Assembly (NCBI GenBank): GCA_951217055.1
Contig: OX578278.1
Location: 33,307,105-33,371,104 of the forward strand
DNA: 64,000 bases
Source: Gerris lacustris
Lineage: Eukaryota > Arthropoda > Insecta > Hemiptera > Gerridae
Reading direction: 5' to 3'
The position numbers and the translations under genes were made by a program. The notes under the pieces were generated by a model. That model was not told where the DNA came from. It saw only the letters and a program-made list of their open reading frames with translations, and searched no databases. Shown one piece after another: positions 25,038-36,545 of this stretch; the stretch's first letter is position 1; every line of letters begins with the position of its first letter.

Positions 25038-27336
25038 GAATAAAATAAATTTTCCCTCCACGTAAATTGATAATGATTCAAAGCCTCTTTGAATCTTCGT
25101 TAAAACTAACTAATATGTTAAAAGCATTCAAATATCTTTTTGAGATGTATTTTGTTTATACATTTTATGATTGGTATATAACATACAATATTATTTCAAG
25201 TTTTGTATTTGTTTACGGCCGTGGGTGCTTTAATAGTTTACTTGATTCTTGTTCATTGGTCATTTGGTCCTTTTCTTTCTTTTGTAACATTAGATCGAAA
25301 AATTAAAATATTATCTAGAGGTGCCTAATGGAAACTTAATGAAACGTTTCTACTGCAGTGATTTCATAAAAAAAACTTTAAAATTGATTTATTTCCAGAT
25401 AACGATGATTATTTAAAATGCCCGAGGTGTGTTCAAAGCTATCCCACAGTTATTACGGCCTTTTTTATTCTGTTACACAAATAAGAATACCGACTTTCTT
25501 CTTATTTATTTTATTGTTTTTTGTGGCCTACTCACAATATGTCCTGTCCAATTTCATTTCTTTTTACTTACGGTTATTCCAATATCTTCAATTCCAGTTC
25601 TCTCACAAATCCATTTGTTAGTATGTATTTCTAACTTTACTTGAAATTTTCATCATTCTTCTTTGCGCCAAACTCAGTCTATTAATAATTAATTTATTTA
25701 ACACCCATGTTTCACATCCTTAATTCATCACCCCACAACCTTTCACATGCTTATCAAGTAAATATCTTGTAGTTTAAATTTGACACTTACCGACTACCTT
25801 ATCAATAATACTACACAATAATCAGTCATTTAGCTTTACAAAATCATTTGTATGAGCCGATAAATCTCTTAACTTCAAATAAATTTAGGCAGTAAAATTC
25901 AAACAAAATTGTAAGCAAACACGAACTATGACAGATAAGAGAGGTTATCTCCATTTAAATTATTTAATTAAAAACAGAAAATATTTCGTTTCGTAGGGTA
26001 GCTCGGTTGGAACTCTTTTCCTCCTCGTGTCACCTTGGGGCTCCTACGGGAGACTTGACAGCATCAGCAACCTCTGGCCCCCTTCGCCCCCCCCCCGCCT
26101 TGTACCTACGATATGGTCTATCTCCGGTTCTACAGGACCGATTTTTCTCCAAAAAATGTTATTACAATTATGTTATACGTCTCTATACGACGTTATCAAC
26201 GGGGCTATTTTCGATGCATCAATAATCACATGGTTTTTATTATGTTTCACTTGCCTATTAAGAGACAAATATTGTTGTCTATAAGTATTTGACCCACTTT
26301 AAAATCAGCAGTCACTATGAAATTTGGCAGAAAGACACGTTCCGGATGAAATGATAATAATCAGTCATTATTTTAACAAAATAATTTGTTTTAGCCGATA
26401 TATCAACAAATTTCCAAATTTATATGAAGTAATGTTGGCTGTAAAATTCAAAAAGAAAATTTAATTTCAGAAATTCAACAACGACGACCACTGACAGCTA
26501 AGTGGGGTTAGAATAGATTACAAGATTTAATGTGACGAAGACTAAAAAGTATAGGATAATATTTTATGTATTTTAAAAAATACATGTGGTGTCGCGGGAC
26601 ACCCGGTAGGAACGAAGTTCCTTACATTTTTCATTAAATATAAATTATAAAATCACACTGAAGTAAGTACGTATACATTGCTAACTACTTTTACATGGCG
26701 GAGTTAGAAAAGAGACAAAATTAAAAGTAACGAACCATTTGTACCTAGCAGAGTTAAGGCACAATTAAAAGAAAATCATTATTTGTATAATAAAAGCAAG
26801 CGTCTTACTATAAATATATATTGAATATAAGAACAAAGTTGATCATAATGAGTTTATAGTGAAATAGTATGTTTGTTAAAGGAGTTTGGATTGAAATAGG
26901 ACTGTTTTCTACCTACCCGGCCAATTAATTTAAAATATTATAAAACATATCTCTTCCCTACTGTAGAGCTTCTGCTTGTATCAGGGTGAAATTTTACATG
27001 ATTATATTTTATTTATTTACAAAACAAAGTGACATTTTTGACATATTATAACAAAAATAATCAAAACAAGTCAAGCAACAGGCTTCCTTAATAACACTTT
27101 TTCCCGTCTTTTGAAGCTTACGTTTACGTGAGCGTTGCGCGTGAACGCTTGGGCAGATAACGTTTTCCGACGAACTAAGCCTGGGCATTGGTAAAATGAA
27201 CATGTGTACCAAATTTCATCTAACTCGGTGATCTTTTACTCAAGTTATCGTCATCTGTAGATTTCGTGACGGATTTTGCGTGACGGTTATTTTGTTAAGG
27301 TGATTTTCAGAAGGTGTTTATTTATTTATTATAAAG
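25038..27336. other. Intergenic with unclassified repeat fragments
   Basis: No gene seen. A GTGGTGTCGCGGGACACCCG.. repeat tag followed by GGAACGAAGTTCC lies near 26587-26620. Another repeat-like tag with GTGTACCAAATTTCATCTAA sits near 27202. The frames at 25418-25644 and 26007-26284 have no recognisable family. Confidence 0.5.
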
Positions 27337-27640
27337 TTAATAACTCAGGTTCTGCTAAATATTTTTCGATGAAACCAACTACAAAATGCGTTTGGTGTTA
27401 GCGCACACACTCCATAAAAATAAATGGATTTTGTTAAGCCAGTTTTGCGTCTATAAAATCGGACCTATGGTTATGGTGATAGACATGCAACAGAAAGCAG
27501 AAATATACTCGTACATACCTACAAACATGAAAAAGTTATGGCTGGTTTTTTATTCGTAATGTATGAAATGGAAAAGAATCCAAAAATTTTTCAATTCTGA
27601 TCAATTTACAGAAAATACTTTAATTTTATAAATATGAAAA
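27337..27640 (+). repeat. Dispersed repeat, copy 1
   Basis: It shares many phrases with 28950-29230: TTTCGATGAAACCAA, GCCAGTTTTGCG/GTCAGTTTTGCG, AATGTATGAAATG, ATCCAAAAA..TTTTCAATTC. Two diverged direct copies about 1.6 kb apart. Confidence 0.7.
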
Positions 27641-28949
27641 ATATAACTTTGGCAATTATAGTTGGCTGTAAATGAGTTTTACGGTGACTAATACTACTTA
27701 CTGGGTCACTTATACCACGTGGCTTATCGTATAACTGACGAACTTATTTTTAAACATGTGAAATATGAAGCAATAAAAATATGCTTGTTTATAAAAAAAT
27801 AAAATAAAACCAATTTATTTGTTAGAATTACTCGCATTATCAGTTACAAACTTCTTTCTATTCGATAATTCATAATTTTACTCGTACTATTGGAGGATTA
27901 TTTTTAAAAAAGTGATGTAAAGAAAATTAATTAATATTATTTAACAAAAAAAAAAAAAAAAAAATTGTTGCAAAAAATGTATATTGAACTAGCTTTCAAA
28001 CTTACCGCTTGCTTTTTACCGCGCGGAGCGCGGGGCTCATATACTGGGTATTAGTGGCTATGTTTCCTATAATCATGTAGGCCTAGCAATTAAATGAAAT
28101 GCCTAAATAGTTTTGTTTCCAAAGCCTTCTAGGTCTAGGAATAGAATCAGGACTGTATTATACATAATTCATTCCGTTACTAAAAATATAATACTCTCAA
28201 AATCGTAGTTTGGAGTCTATCTATATATTTAAAAAATATCTTTAATATATTTAATCTATATGTTTAAACTATCTATATGTTTAAACAATGCTAAAAAGAG
28301 GTATAATAAATGAGAAAATAAGTGCAGTCAAAACCAATTAGACTGGGAAGTAATTTAATAATCATTAACCATGATGGTTAATTTAATTACCAGTCTCAGT
28401 AAGCAGTTGCACCAGTAAATATTTAATAACTCTAGTTCTAGGAGCTATTAATAAAATAATAAACACTACCATTTAAAGAATATTAGTGTTAGGTTTAATC
28501 AACCCAATCAGAAATTAAATCGGTCAACAATTGTGGACGAGAGAGAGAGAGTTCAAGTAAGCGCTCAAAGTAAAAAAAAATAAAACTTAGCTCTATTTAA
28601 GGTAGAACCGATGGAATTACGACAAATAGTCATAGCACCAGAGTTGTAGATCTTTTAAAATCAGTGGTGCAATCTGTTTTTCGATAAGACAACCGTTTAG
28701 ACGAAATAAGCCTCCAAAAAACCTTTAAAGTTGCGTCCGGCATCTTTAATTTTTTAAGGAGGGTAAAATTTAATTTTTTAACTTTTCGGGGTTTTCCAGT
28801 CGGTTTAGGCCAATTTCCGACCAAACACAAAAAACAGCAAGTCTCTAGGTGTTCTAGAAGTACCCAAACATTTTGATTAGCATGTATAGGGGTTTTGGTT
28901 GTAGTGGGTCAACCAAATATTTTTTGGTTATTATTTTTATATATATTTT
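27641..28949. other. Intergenic, no gene seen
   Basis: AT-rich. A CGCGCGGAGCGCGG tag near 28019-28033 and an A-run at 27945-27963 are the only distinctive items. The minus frame 28630-28830 is not recognisable. Confidence 0.5.
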
Positions 28950-29230
28950 TTTTAATTGTTAATAACTTAAATTCCACTCAATATATTTCGATGAAACCAA
29001 GCCTACAACATGTGCAACATGTTTGCGCTCACCTCTGAAAAAAAAAAATCGATTTCGTTCAGTCAGTTTTGCGCTTTTTGCCCATAAAGTCGGACTGGTG
29101 GTGCAGACATACATATACACGAAAAAAGTTAAGGTCGGATTCGGTTTTCGAATGTATGAAATGAAAAAGTATCCAAAAAGTTTTCAATTCTGACCAATGT
29201 ACAGACAAAACTTTAATTATATATGTATAA
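28950..29230 (+). repeat. Dispersed repeat, copy 2
   Basis: Diverged direct copy of 27337-27640, ending immediately before the palindrome at 29230-29270. Confidence 0.7.
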
Positions 29231-29270
29231 CGATTATCTATGTATACAATATGTATACATAGATAATCGT
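29230..29270. repeat. Perfect 18-bp palindrome
   Basis: ACGATTATCTATGTATAC at 29230-29247 pairs exactly with 29253-29270 around a 5-nt loop. Confidence 0.9.
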
Positions 29271-29959
29271 TTGATATTAATAGTATATAGTATGCATTGA
29301 ATTAATAGTTTATAAATGATAAGTCCAACAATTCTAGCAAATTGATAACTTGCTTTTAGTTTTTAATAATGATATGTGGCGTTTCAAAGATATGCATTTT
29401 AATAAAACAACGGAGACCGTAATGATTATCTTCTATGATGTCTTCATTCTAATTTTTAATTCTAACCCATATTCTGAAAGATCATGACTTTTTTTTTTTA
29501 AACTAGGACCATGTACATTATTCTTATTTCTAATACCCGAAAAATGAAGGATTTTGCTTTCGCATCTAAACATAAATGAATTGGATTTCTTTCTCCACCA
29601 TTACAAACAATTACCTTGTAGATGTCAAAATTGACAATAAATTCTAAATTTAATAAGCTTTCAGACCATCTATTCGGTGTTTAATTTACTTGTGTTGTAT
29701 TTATTGATCAGTACAAAACAGGGTCAAAAATATTAGAAATCAGACGATTTTAAAATTTTTTCCTCAACAATGATCCTCTATTTCTTCTCCAGGAATAGAA
29801 ATTCTAATTCCAAAAGATAGTATACCATTCGCAATTAAATAAGAAATTTGAAAATTGTCCTTTTTCTGAACCCTATTTTGTTTTTGCATTATGTATACAA
29901 ATATTATATTATTTGTTGTATTTCCTCTGAAAATTAAATGTAGGAAACGTAGAGACCCT

Positions 29960-30190
29960 TTGGTGTGGTCACAACACGGGGGTAATGTTAATCAATGGGG
30001 GGCTTGAAGCGGCTGGCGGGGGGGCTAGACTAAGTGACGTCATATCGGGAGCCCTAAGTGACGTCACAGTCCCGCCCCGAGGTGGGGGCTACACCGCCCT
30101 CGCATCAGTAGGCGCCGGTACGCGGCCCGTAACACTTCGCGTGTCGCTTCCATCTAATAAATGACACTTGACCATATCACTTCGTGTACC
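29960..30190. promoter_or_regulatory. GC-rich island with two CRE-type TGACGTCA sites
   Basis: A sharp GC-rich block in AT-rich surroundings. Two AGTGACGTCA sites lie near 30032-30041 and 30056-30066, about 25 bp apart, next to a GC-box-like CCCGCCCC. This could be a promoter, an LTR or a repeat. No coding exon is visible next to it and no transcription start is evident, so its role is open. Confidence 0.35.
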
Positions 30191-31953
30191 GGTGTCCCTT
30201 TTTTACGATACGTAAATTCACATTACAATTAACAGTTTTGTTGGAACAGAAAAAAATAAATTAAATAACCTTAACCTGTAACGGATATTACCAATTAACA
30301 GGTACTTAATTATACATAATTAAAATAGAATATGACATTTCTTGATACACAAATTTATTTGTTGGTAATATTTTATAAATTATATAATTAACTAACACCT
30401 TAATTATACAAGTATTAAGCTACGAAAATACATCGTTGTTTTTATTAAATAAAAATGTATAAAAAAATGAAAATATTTACATGATTTTATTCCAACGAAT
30501 AAAAATATATTATAACACTAAATTAATTCATAACATGTAAAATTATTTATTAGATGTATGATTAGTTTACAATTTATATAAATATAAATATAAATCTATA
30601 ATGAATTAATAATAATTATAAAATCTAATTATCTTAGAATAAAAATGATGGTAACAAATTATTATATAAACTTAAATTATGTAGAAAAATGGTTTTAATC
30701 AATGAAATATTAAATATAATGGATCCTTTTAAATTGGCAGTTATGATATGAATTGTTAATAAAATTGATCATTCGTTAGTAGGTTTTATACCTCTAAAAG
30801 TGACGATTGTCTTTTCTTCTATTTTTTTTTGATATTATATTTGACCCAATACTTTGTCATACTATTAGACACAATAGTTTGTCATGATATATAATACCAA
30901 TGATGTTTCATGTACTGTAAATTATAATTATAATTAATTCTCACTGGTCGCAAATTTGTATCAGGATGTTGATAATGTGATCGAAATTGGTCGTACATGT
31001 CGAAATAAACATAACCCGTGGAGAAATATTAAGATGATTTTTTCCTCAAATTTAAGGGTGCTGCACGCCCAATTTTTTTTTAGCCAAAATTAATTTCTCG
31101 AAACTAACTCGGAGTATGATTTTTCTGAACATGTATAATGTATGCCAAATATAATCGAAATCGGTCAGTAGGTAGTTTACACGCGTCTGCACAGACGACA
31201 GACATTATTTTAGGGAACTTCAAAGCATGTAAATCCATATAATTCGACCACAATACTTTCTCTCTACTTATACTTCGTAGCATGAGAAAGTAAAGAAGTG
31301 TTAAGATGGGCAATCAACTGTTTTCTATTAATGCCTGATCAAAAATGAAAAATATAAATAGTTTTTGCAAATTCATATTCGTACAAGCTAATCGAATTTT
31401 GTATATTCATAGATAAGCAGTTTCGAATGTCCGGCCATTTTCCTAGTTTTTTTTATACTAGGACGTTTTTTCTTTTAGAGAAAATTTATATTCATAGATA
31501 TTATTTATTCATACGGTGAGTGAAGTGTTTTATTTATTTTTTAAAAATCTTTTTCCCCAGTTTTTATTTAGTAATACAGCCAGTTTTCTTTTGCCATTTA
31601 CAAACCAAATTACTTTTTTTAATGTTTGAGTAGAATAATGGGGGAAAGAGAGCTGTCTGCAGAATAAAGTTGAACTAAATAAAATTTAGAATGCTTTAAC
31701 TCACTTCAGATCATTCCATCGATATTTTGACGGAATTTCATTTAACATGGAATTGATTGTTGAAGTCTAAGTATCTTTGTATTTGTAGATACATTTGTAT
31801 TAGTGCATAAGTTTTAGAACAAAATATAATTTTGATAAAACTTCGAAAAATTAATAAATACATTTTTTAAAAATCGAGGTATACTCGTATATTTCTTTTA
31901 AAACACGCATAGAAAATGTGCCACAAAAACTAGGTACCGATTTTTTATTTTTT
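30191..31953. other. Intergenic with repeat fragment
   Basis: Very AT-rich. The segment about 30958-31075 (GGATGTTGATAATGTGATCG, AAATTTAAGGGTG) recurs at about 44180-44275, so it is a dispersed repeat. No gene seen. Confidence 0.5.
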
Positions 31954-32653
31954 ACTTTTCCTCACTACTAATAGTAGGAAAAGTATTGTTTTCACCAAAA
32001 TTTTTCGAGATTTCAACGGAATTATCCGTTTTAAGTGTTTTTAAGACCTCCTGAGTGGTTTTCAGCATGACGTATGCATGTGTGTTATCATCGTAGCGCC
32101 CAAGGGATTTAACCTAGAGAGTTGAAACCTGGCAGAAAAATCAGTCCTAACCTGTAGTTGTGCCGCCCGGAAAATCAACTTTTTCCACCATCTTGAACCC
32201 AGTTTGCTGAGTCAGCAAACATTTAAAAAAATCGTAATAAATCGAAAATGGTCCTGATCGAGTTGAAATTTGGCTCGAATGTACCTCTCTGTATGACGAA
32301 CAAGCCCACTAAATTTCATTTTGATTTTGGCCGCCATTTTGAAGTTATAAATTTTTGAATTTTTAAACTATGATGGTTAATAATACTGAAAGTATAAATA
32401 GGTTTTTGACATATAACGATATGCTGTTGGAACCGGAAAAAATAAGGAACAAATATAAAAAAACCGATGAAATTCCATTAATTAGTTTAAAAGTTATAAG
32501 CGAATATAAATATTTATTAGTGCAATAATTTTGATGACGTCAAAGTTTGTTTACATCTGTCAAAATACCGCCAAACTTCAAATAATAAAATAAAATATAG
32601 GTATTAAAAATAAGGTTTTTTTGAAGAATGATAATAATTCAGTTAGTTCAGAA

Positions 32654-32694
32654 CGGTCACCCATCCAAGTACTGACCACGTCCAATGCTGCTTC
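32654..32694 (-). pseudogene. 5S rRNA-derived fragment
   Basis: On the minus strand it reads GGACGTGGTCAGTACTTGGA followed by TGGGTGACCG, matching the conserved internal segment of eukaryotic 5S rRNA (GTACTTGGATGGGTGACC). The 5' and 3' ends of the 5S gene are missing. Confidence 0.75.
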
Positions 32695-32735
32695 CTCCTG
32701 CTGCGAAGCAGCAGGAGAGGCCACTTTAGTGGCCT
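32695..32735. repeat. Two adjacent perfect hairpins
   Basis: CTCCTGCTGCGAAGCAGCAG.. (32695-32717) and AGGCCACTTTAGTGGCCT (32718-32735) are back-to-back perfect palindromes, next to the 5S-like segment. Confidence 0.9.
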
Positions 32736-33033
32736 CTGAAGTGAGGAAAAGTTCCGAGGTACCTCGTACCCGATTTGTTTTAACTAGGTATATTTGTTAT
32801 GTATATTTTCGTGTATTTTTGGCTAACATAGTCATAGAAAATATTTAATCAGTGAAAGCTTCAGCTTTCTAGGTAGCCGGAAAGAGGATTAAAAATTAAT
32901 TACAAAATTTGATCCTCTCAAACAAGTGATGTTTTAAAACTGAAAGCGTGTAAAGAAAATCCCGTCAAGTACTTACTTGCTAGAAAACTACTGATCTGAA
33001 AGGGTTTATTCGGTCATAATAATTCATAATTCC

Positions 33034-33046
<13 letters not shown>

Positions 33047-33096
<50 letters not shown>

Positions 33097-33124
33097 GCAC
33101 TTTGGGGGGGGGGGGGGGGGGGGG
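33047..33124. repeat. (TA)n tract and G homopolymer
   Basis: TA repeats at about 33047-33092, then a run of about 22 G at 33103-33124. Confidence 0.9.
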
Positions 33125-33169
33125 CAAGAAGTGCATATTATGCTTTTGCATCATACATATGCACTTATT

Positions 33170-33780
33170 TGGTTCTTTTGGGGGTAAAATGACCGCCGTT
33201 TTGGAAACGAAATATATAATTGTAATCTACATGTCAATATCTTTAAAATGATACCCCTCTCAAAAATTACAAAAAAAAATTATGGGTCACTTTAGTTACA
33301 GCCACCTAAAATTTGACTTATCTTTTATCAACTTCTGGAAATTTCAATGGCCTACAGAGCTGCATAATTATGCATTTTTTCCTCGTTTTTAGGACCTATC
33401 CTTATGGGTTAGCGGGGCAGGAGAACATTATTTTTGGGGGTATGTTTTGGTTATTTCGGGGGTAAAATTACCGCCATTTTAGAAACGCGATATATTTTGA
33501 TCTACATTTCAATACATTTAAAAGGATGTCCCTCTAAAAAATAAAAATATTGCAATCAGTTCGGAATTGCTTGCTAATCGAAGAAATTTCGAGTTGTGAT
33601 GTTCGCAATATTTTTCCTGTTTTTGGGCAAAAAAGTTTAAGATGTTTTAATTGTATCCTATATTTCAAATCTCTAGCTACAATAGGTCGGGAGATATGAT
33701 TCAAGACACGACGGACGGACGGACGATTTACCAAAAGCATAAGGGTTTCTGGGATGCCCTCGAAACCCTAAAATAAGGAA
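33170..33780. repeat. Two direct copies of an about 280-bp repeat
   Basis: GGGGGTAAAATGACCGCC at 33179 and GGGGGTAAAATTACCGCC at about 33458 each begin a diverged unit that continues GAAACG.AATATAT, GATCTACAT.TCAATA and CCCCTCT.AAAAA. Confidence 0.7.
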
Positions 33781-34083
33781 TAGGAAAAAGAATAGGAATT
33801 TGACTTTTTTACTTGATAATAACGCTCAGCTGAAAAACACTATTGAACTAGAAAAATCTTAAATGGTTATTAGGGTTTCTGACTGCAACCACTAGATCAG
33901 CAATATTTCAACCTATTTTCTAACATATTATTCCATTATTTTAATAAAATTACATTTTTTTTCACCAAACTTGCGTGTTAAATTTAAAAAATAATTTATT
34001 AAGTTTTCCTCTTTAAAACCTGGTCTTTTAAGGGTTATTTGGTTTTCTTTAATTAATTAAATAGAAACTACTCTCTCTTTTTC

Positions 34084-34128
34084 AAAAGCTATATTTCGCC
34101 CTACACCTTCGGGCTTCTTCAGGCTTTT
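34084..34128 (-). ncRNA. Hammerhead-ribozyme-like motif, copy 2
   Basis: On the minus strand, AAAAGC (stem I 5' arm), CTGAAGA, one extra A, GCCC, a 9-nt loop, GGGC, GAAA, TATA, GCTTTT (stem I 3' arm). Stem I is 6 bp and stem II 4 bp. Stem III would be a single A-U pair. The CUGANGA...GAAA core is that of hammerhead ribozymes; the extra base before stem II departs from the consensus. No nearby repeat copy confirms it except the weaker one in the 17963-18292 arms. Confidence 0.35.
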
Positions 34129-34213
34129 AAATATCCCTTTCACATGCGTCTAATTATAAAAACTATTTAATCACATTAAAAGTCCACAACTATGAAATTT
34201 CGGGAAACATTTA

Positions 34214-34219
34214 TATATA

Positions 34220-34273
<54 letters not shown>
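34214..34273. repeat. (TA)n microsatellite
   Basis: AT dinucleotide tract with one early interruption. Confidence 0.9.
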
Positions 34274-34275
<2 letters not shown>

Positions 34276-34950
34276 AACAAAAACACTTTGTAAAAAATTA
34301 GCCTAGTCCCGCGTGAAAAGTTGTGAGATCATATTAGGTGTAGCCATGAGCCAAGTTTCCCTCGTCCAAGTAAGTTCTACTAGGACTGTTTATCCAGTGC
34401 TAGTAAATGATGTGACTGTCCCCCCTCTCTATTCTTTGTCCCTCACAAACACAGACATTTTCTTTTCCATATTAATCTACATGTTTAAATTTTAAAACAT
34501 TTTCTGACTTGGCAAATACGCAGCACAAAGAGGCTAAAATTAGATGCAGTGTTTTATACAATTTTGTATCCTCGTGTTTGCTACACTAAAATTAAAAATT
34601 AAAATTTATTATTTGATTTGTTGTAGTTTAATGAGTTTAAACTCTACCAATAAACTAAATTTCAAGTTTATAGGATTGCTTGAAGTGGCTTAAAATTATG
34701 ATGAGTCAGTGACAAAATAACAAAACTTTAGGTTCATATACTCGTATCTTATAAACCAATGTAGGTAGAGGTGTGAAACTTATATTTCTGGTTCAGCCTG
34801 TAATGAACTCTAACTTAAAATTAATTCATCAATAATAAGATTATATAGGGGGGTCCAAAATGCCTTGAAATGGTTCCAGTAAAGGATGGCACGGCTATGC
34901 TCGACTTGGCCGGAGCACTGCCGTGCCCCCAGTAATATACATGTATATTA

Positions 34951-34954
<4 letters not shown>
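34274..34954. other. Intergenic, no gene seen
   Basis: AT-rich. The frame at 34313-34495 plus is unrecognised. Confidence 0.5.
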
Positions 34955-35031
<77 letters not shown>

Positions 35032-35165
35032 CATATGGGTGTCGTCAGCAATACATTATTGGGGGGGGGGGGGGGGGGCACATTCTGGGAGGGGGGTCCG
35101 GAGGTCCCCCCCGGGAAAATTGTGAAAAAAGACCTCCCAAAACAGCGTTTTTATGCATCTCTTAG
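34955..35165. repeat. (TA)n tract, G homopolymer and GC-rich repeat fragment
   Basis: TA repeats at about 34960-35027, an 18-G run at 35060-35078, then GGTCCGGAGGTCCCCCCCGG and AAAACAGCGTTTT, related to 18910-19080. Confidence 0.75.
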
Positions 35166-35747
35166 GTGAAATTTGATTTTAATACTTTGTATAAGTAAAC
35201 TTACGGTCTAGTTCGTTTGGACAAAAGTATGATTGAAAAAATAGTAATAGTAACATAATAAAAGTTATGCACCTAATCATTGTATTAGCATTCTTTAGAT
35301 TTTAGGGGATTAGCATTCTTTAGATTTTAGGAATTTTAAATTTTAGGAATTTTTTGGAAAAAATAGCATTCTTTAGATAAAGTTTTCTCTTTTGACTTGT
35401 AAATCTGCACTATTTGGTCCCCCATTTTCGTACTGTCCGATTTACTTCGTTATGAGGGTTTCGTTGGTAAAACCAAAAAAAGAAACCCTTATAGTTTCGT
35501 TACTGAGTTTGTCAAATATTTTTGTTGGTTCAAAACTTTTGAATCAAAGGAGACAAAAACTTGAAACTTTCCAGTAGTAAGCCGTGTCCACACTATGTCG
35601 ATCGACACGGTCGACTTTTTTACTTGTCCACATTACCTCAGAATGTGTGGACGTGTCGAGCGACAAATTTTGAATTCTATACCTATTGTTTATATACTTA
35701 TTTTTAATTAAATTTTAATTCTATACCTATTTAACTCTTTTTAAAAA

Positions 35748-36005
35748 ATGAGTGATTTTGAAGGTATTGCAGTGGCGGCTGCTGCAATTATCATTGTAGT
35801 TGTAAAAAAGGTCGACTTCGCCGCCCAAGGAGGTTTTGGGTAAGGCGCAGCCTTGTCCGAGGTAGAAAATAGTATAGTACAGAGGAATTTATGAAGGATT
35901 TATTGCTTGATGAGGTTGATAAATCTGGAGTTCTGGTGTGACATGGGCTTTCGAAACATTTTTCGAATGAATAATTCCGAATTTGAAAATTGATAAGTAT
36001 AATTG
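35748..36005 (+). pseudogene. PIF/Harbinger nuclease N-terminal remnant
   Basis: It starts ATG AGT GAT TTT GAA GGT with an Ala/Ile-rich helix (MSDFEGIAVAAAAIIIVVVK). After a frame change it continues RRPRRFWVRRSLVRGRK, a stop, then EEFMKDLLLDEVDKSGVL, a stop, and GFRNIFRMNNSEFEN before two stops. The order RRFWVxxxLxxR / LLLDEVD / FRNxFRM is that of Harbinger nucleases. At least one frameshift and several stops are present, and the DDE catalytic region is gone. Confidence 0.7.
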
Positions 36006-36017
36006 CGCTGAAAATAA

Positions 36018-36224
36018 TTAAACGAGACAAGCCATTCCAGTGAGCCATTTATATTTTCTTTTCAACCTCAACTTTCTAAGTGCCAAAAGAAACAGCAATT
36101 TCCATTGATCCATTATGCCACTTGTTTCTATTTTTATATTGTGAATGAGTTGAGTCCCACAATAAACTTCATCACGGTACATTTCAACTAATCTTATAAT
36201 TTGTTCGTCATTCCAATTATTCAT
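36018..36224 (-). pseudogene. MADF/Myb-SANT-like DNA-binding protein remnant of the Harbinger element
   Basis: The frame begins MNNWNDEQIIRLVEMYRDEV (MADF signature: W..E.II.LVE.YRD) and runs 68 residues. The usual LWN..HP and later helices are degenerate. Harbinger elements encode such a protein beside the nuclease, to carry it to the element ends; the convergent placement here agrees. It is truncated by the internal deletion. Confidence 0.65.
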
Positions 36225-36545
36225 TCATAATGATAAAATTAATCAAACTAAATACCACAGACTGCTACACTTAACCACCAAATGCACTCAGCAGAACCAA
36301 TAAATGCACTCAGTAAAACACAACTGAACAGAATGAATATTTTGTACCTACTCAAAAGTCGAGCGACATGTTTCGACACGTCCCCACTAATGTTGTCGAT
36401 TCGACTTGCTTTCATCCGTACCGACTTGATTCGGGTAGCGTTCGACACGACCTGGCATGGTTCGACGAAGTCGGGCTACACGTCCACACTTGTACGACAT
36501 TGTTGGTCGACATAGTGTGGACAAAGCTTCAATTTTATCTTTTAG

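Larger units (their letters stand above)
31954..32752. mobile_element. Element with 13-bp terminal inverted repeats and 5S rRNA-like segment
   Basis: ACTTTTCCTCACT (31954-31966) and AGTGAGGAAAAGT (32740-32752) are perfect inverted ends. Near the right end is a 5S rRNA-like stretch (32654-32694, minus) followed by two perfect hairpins (32695-32717 and 32718-32735). The interior has the style of arthropod dispersed repeats and no open frame of note. It could be a 5S-derived SINE or a MITE that captured one. Confidence 0.55.
35579..36529. mobile_element. PIF/Harbinger-like element, internally deleted
   Basis: The ends 35579-35601 and 36507-36529 are inverted with 21 of 23 matches. The core TGTCCACACTATGTCGA is perfect. 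Subterminal regions are packed with TCGAC/GTCGA motifs. It carries both hallmark reading frames of the superfamily, in opposite orientation and both broken: a nuclease N-terminus (plus) and a MADF/Myb-SANT-like protein (minus). Left flank TAA would suit the superfamily's 3-bp target, but the right flank does not match. The catalytic part of the nuclease is deleted. Confidence 0.75.

Noticed and set aside
28630..28830. Lys-rich minus frame
   Set aside because: Looks like a zinc-knuckle-free basic peptide but is AT-driven; no motif.
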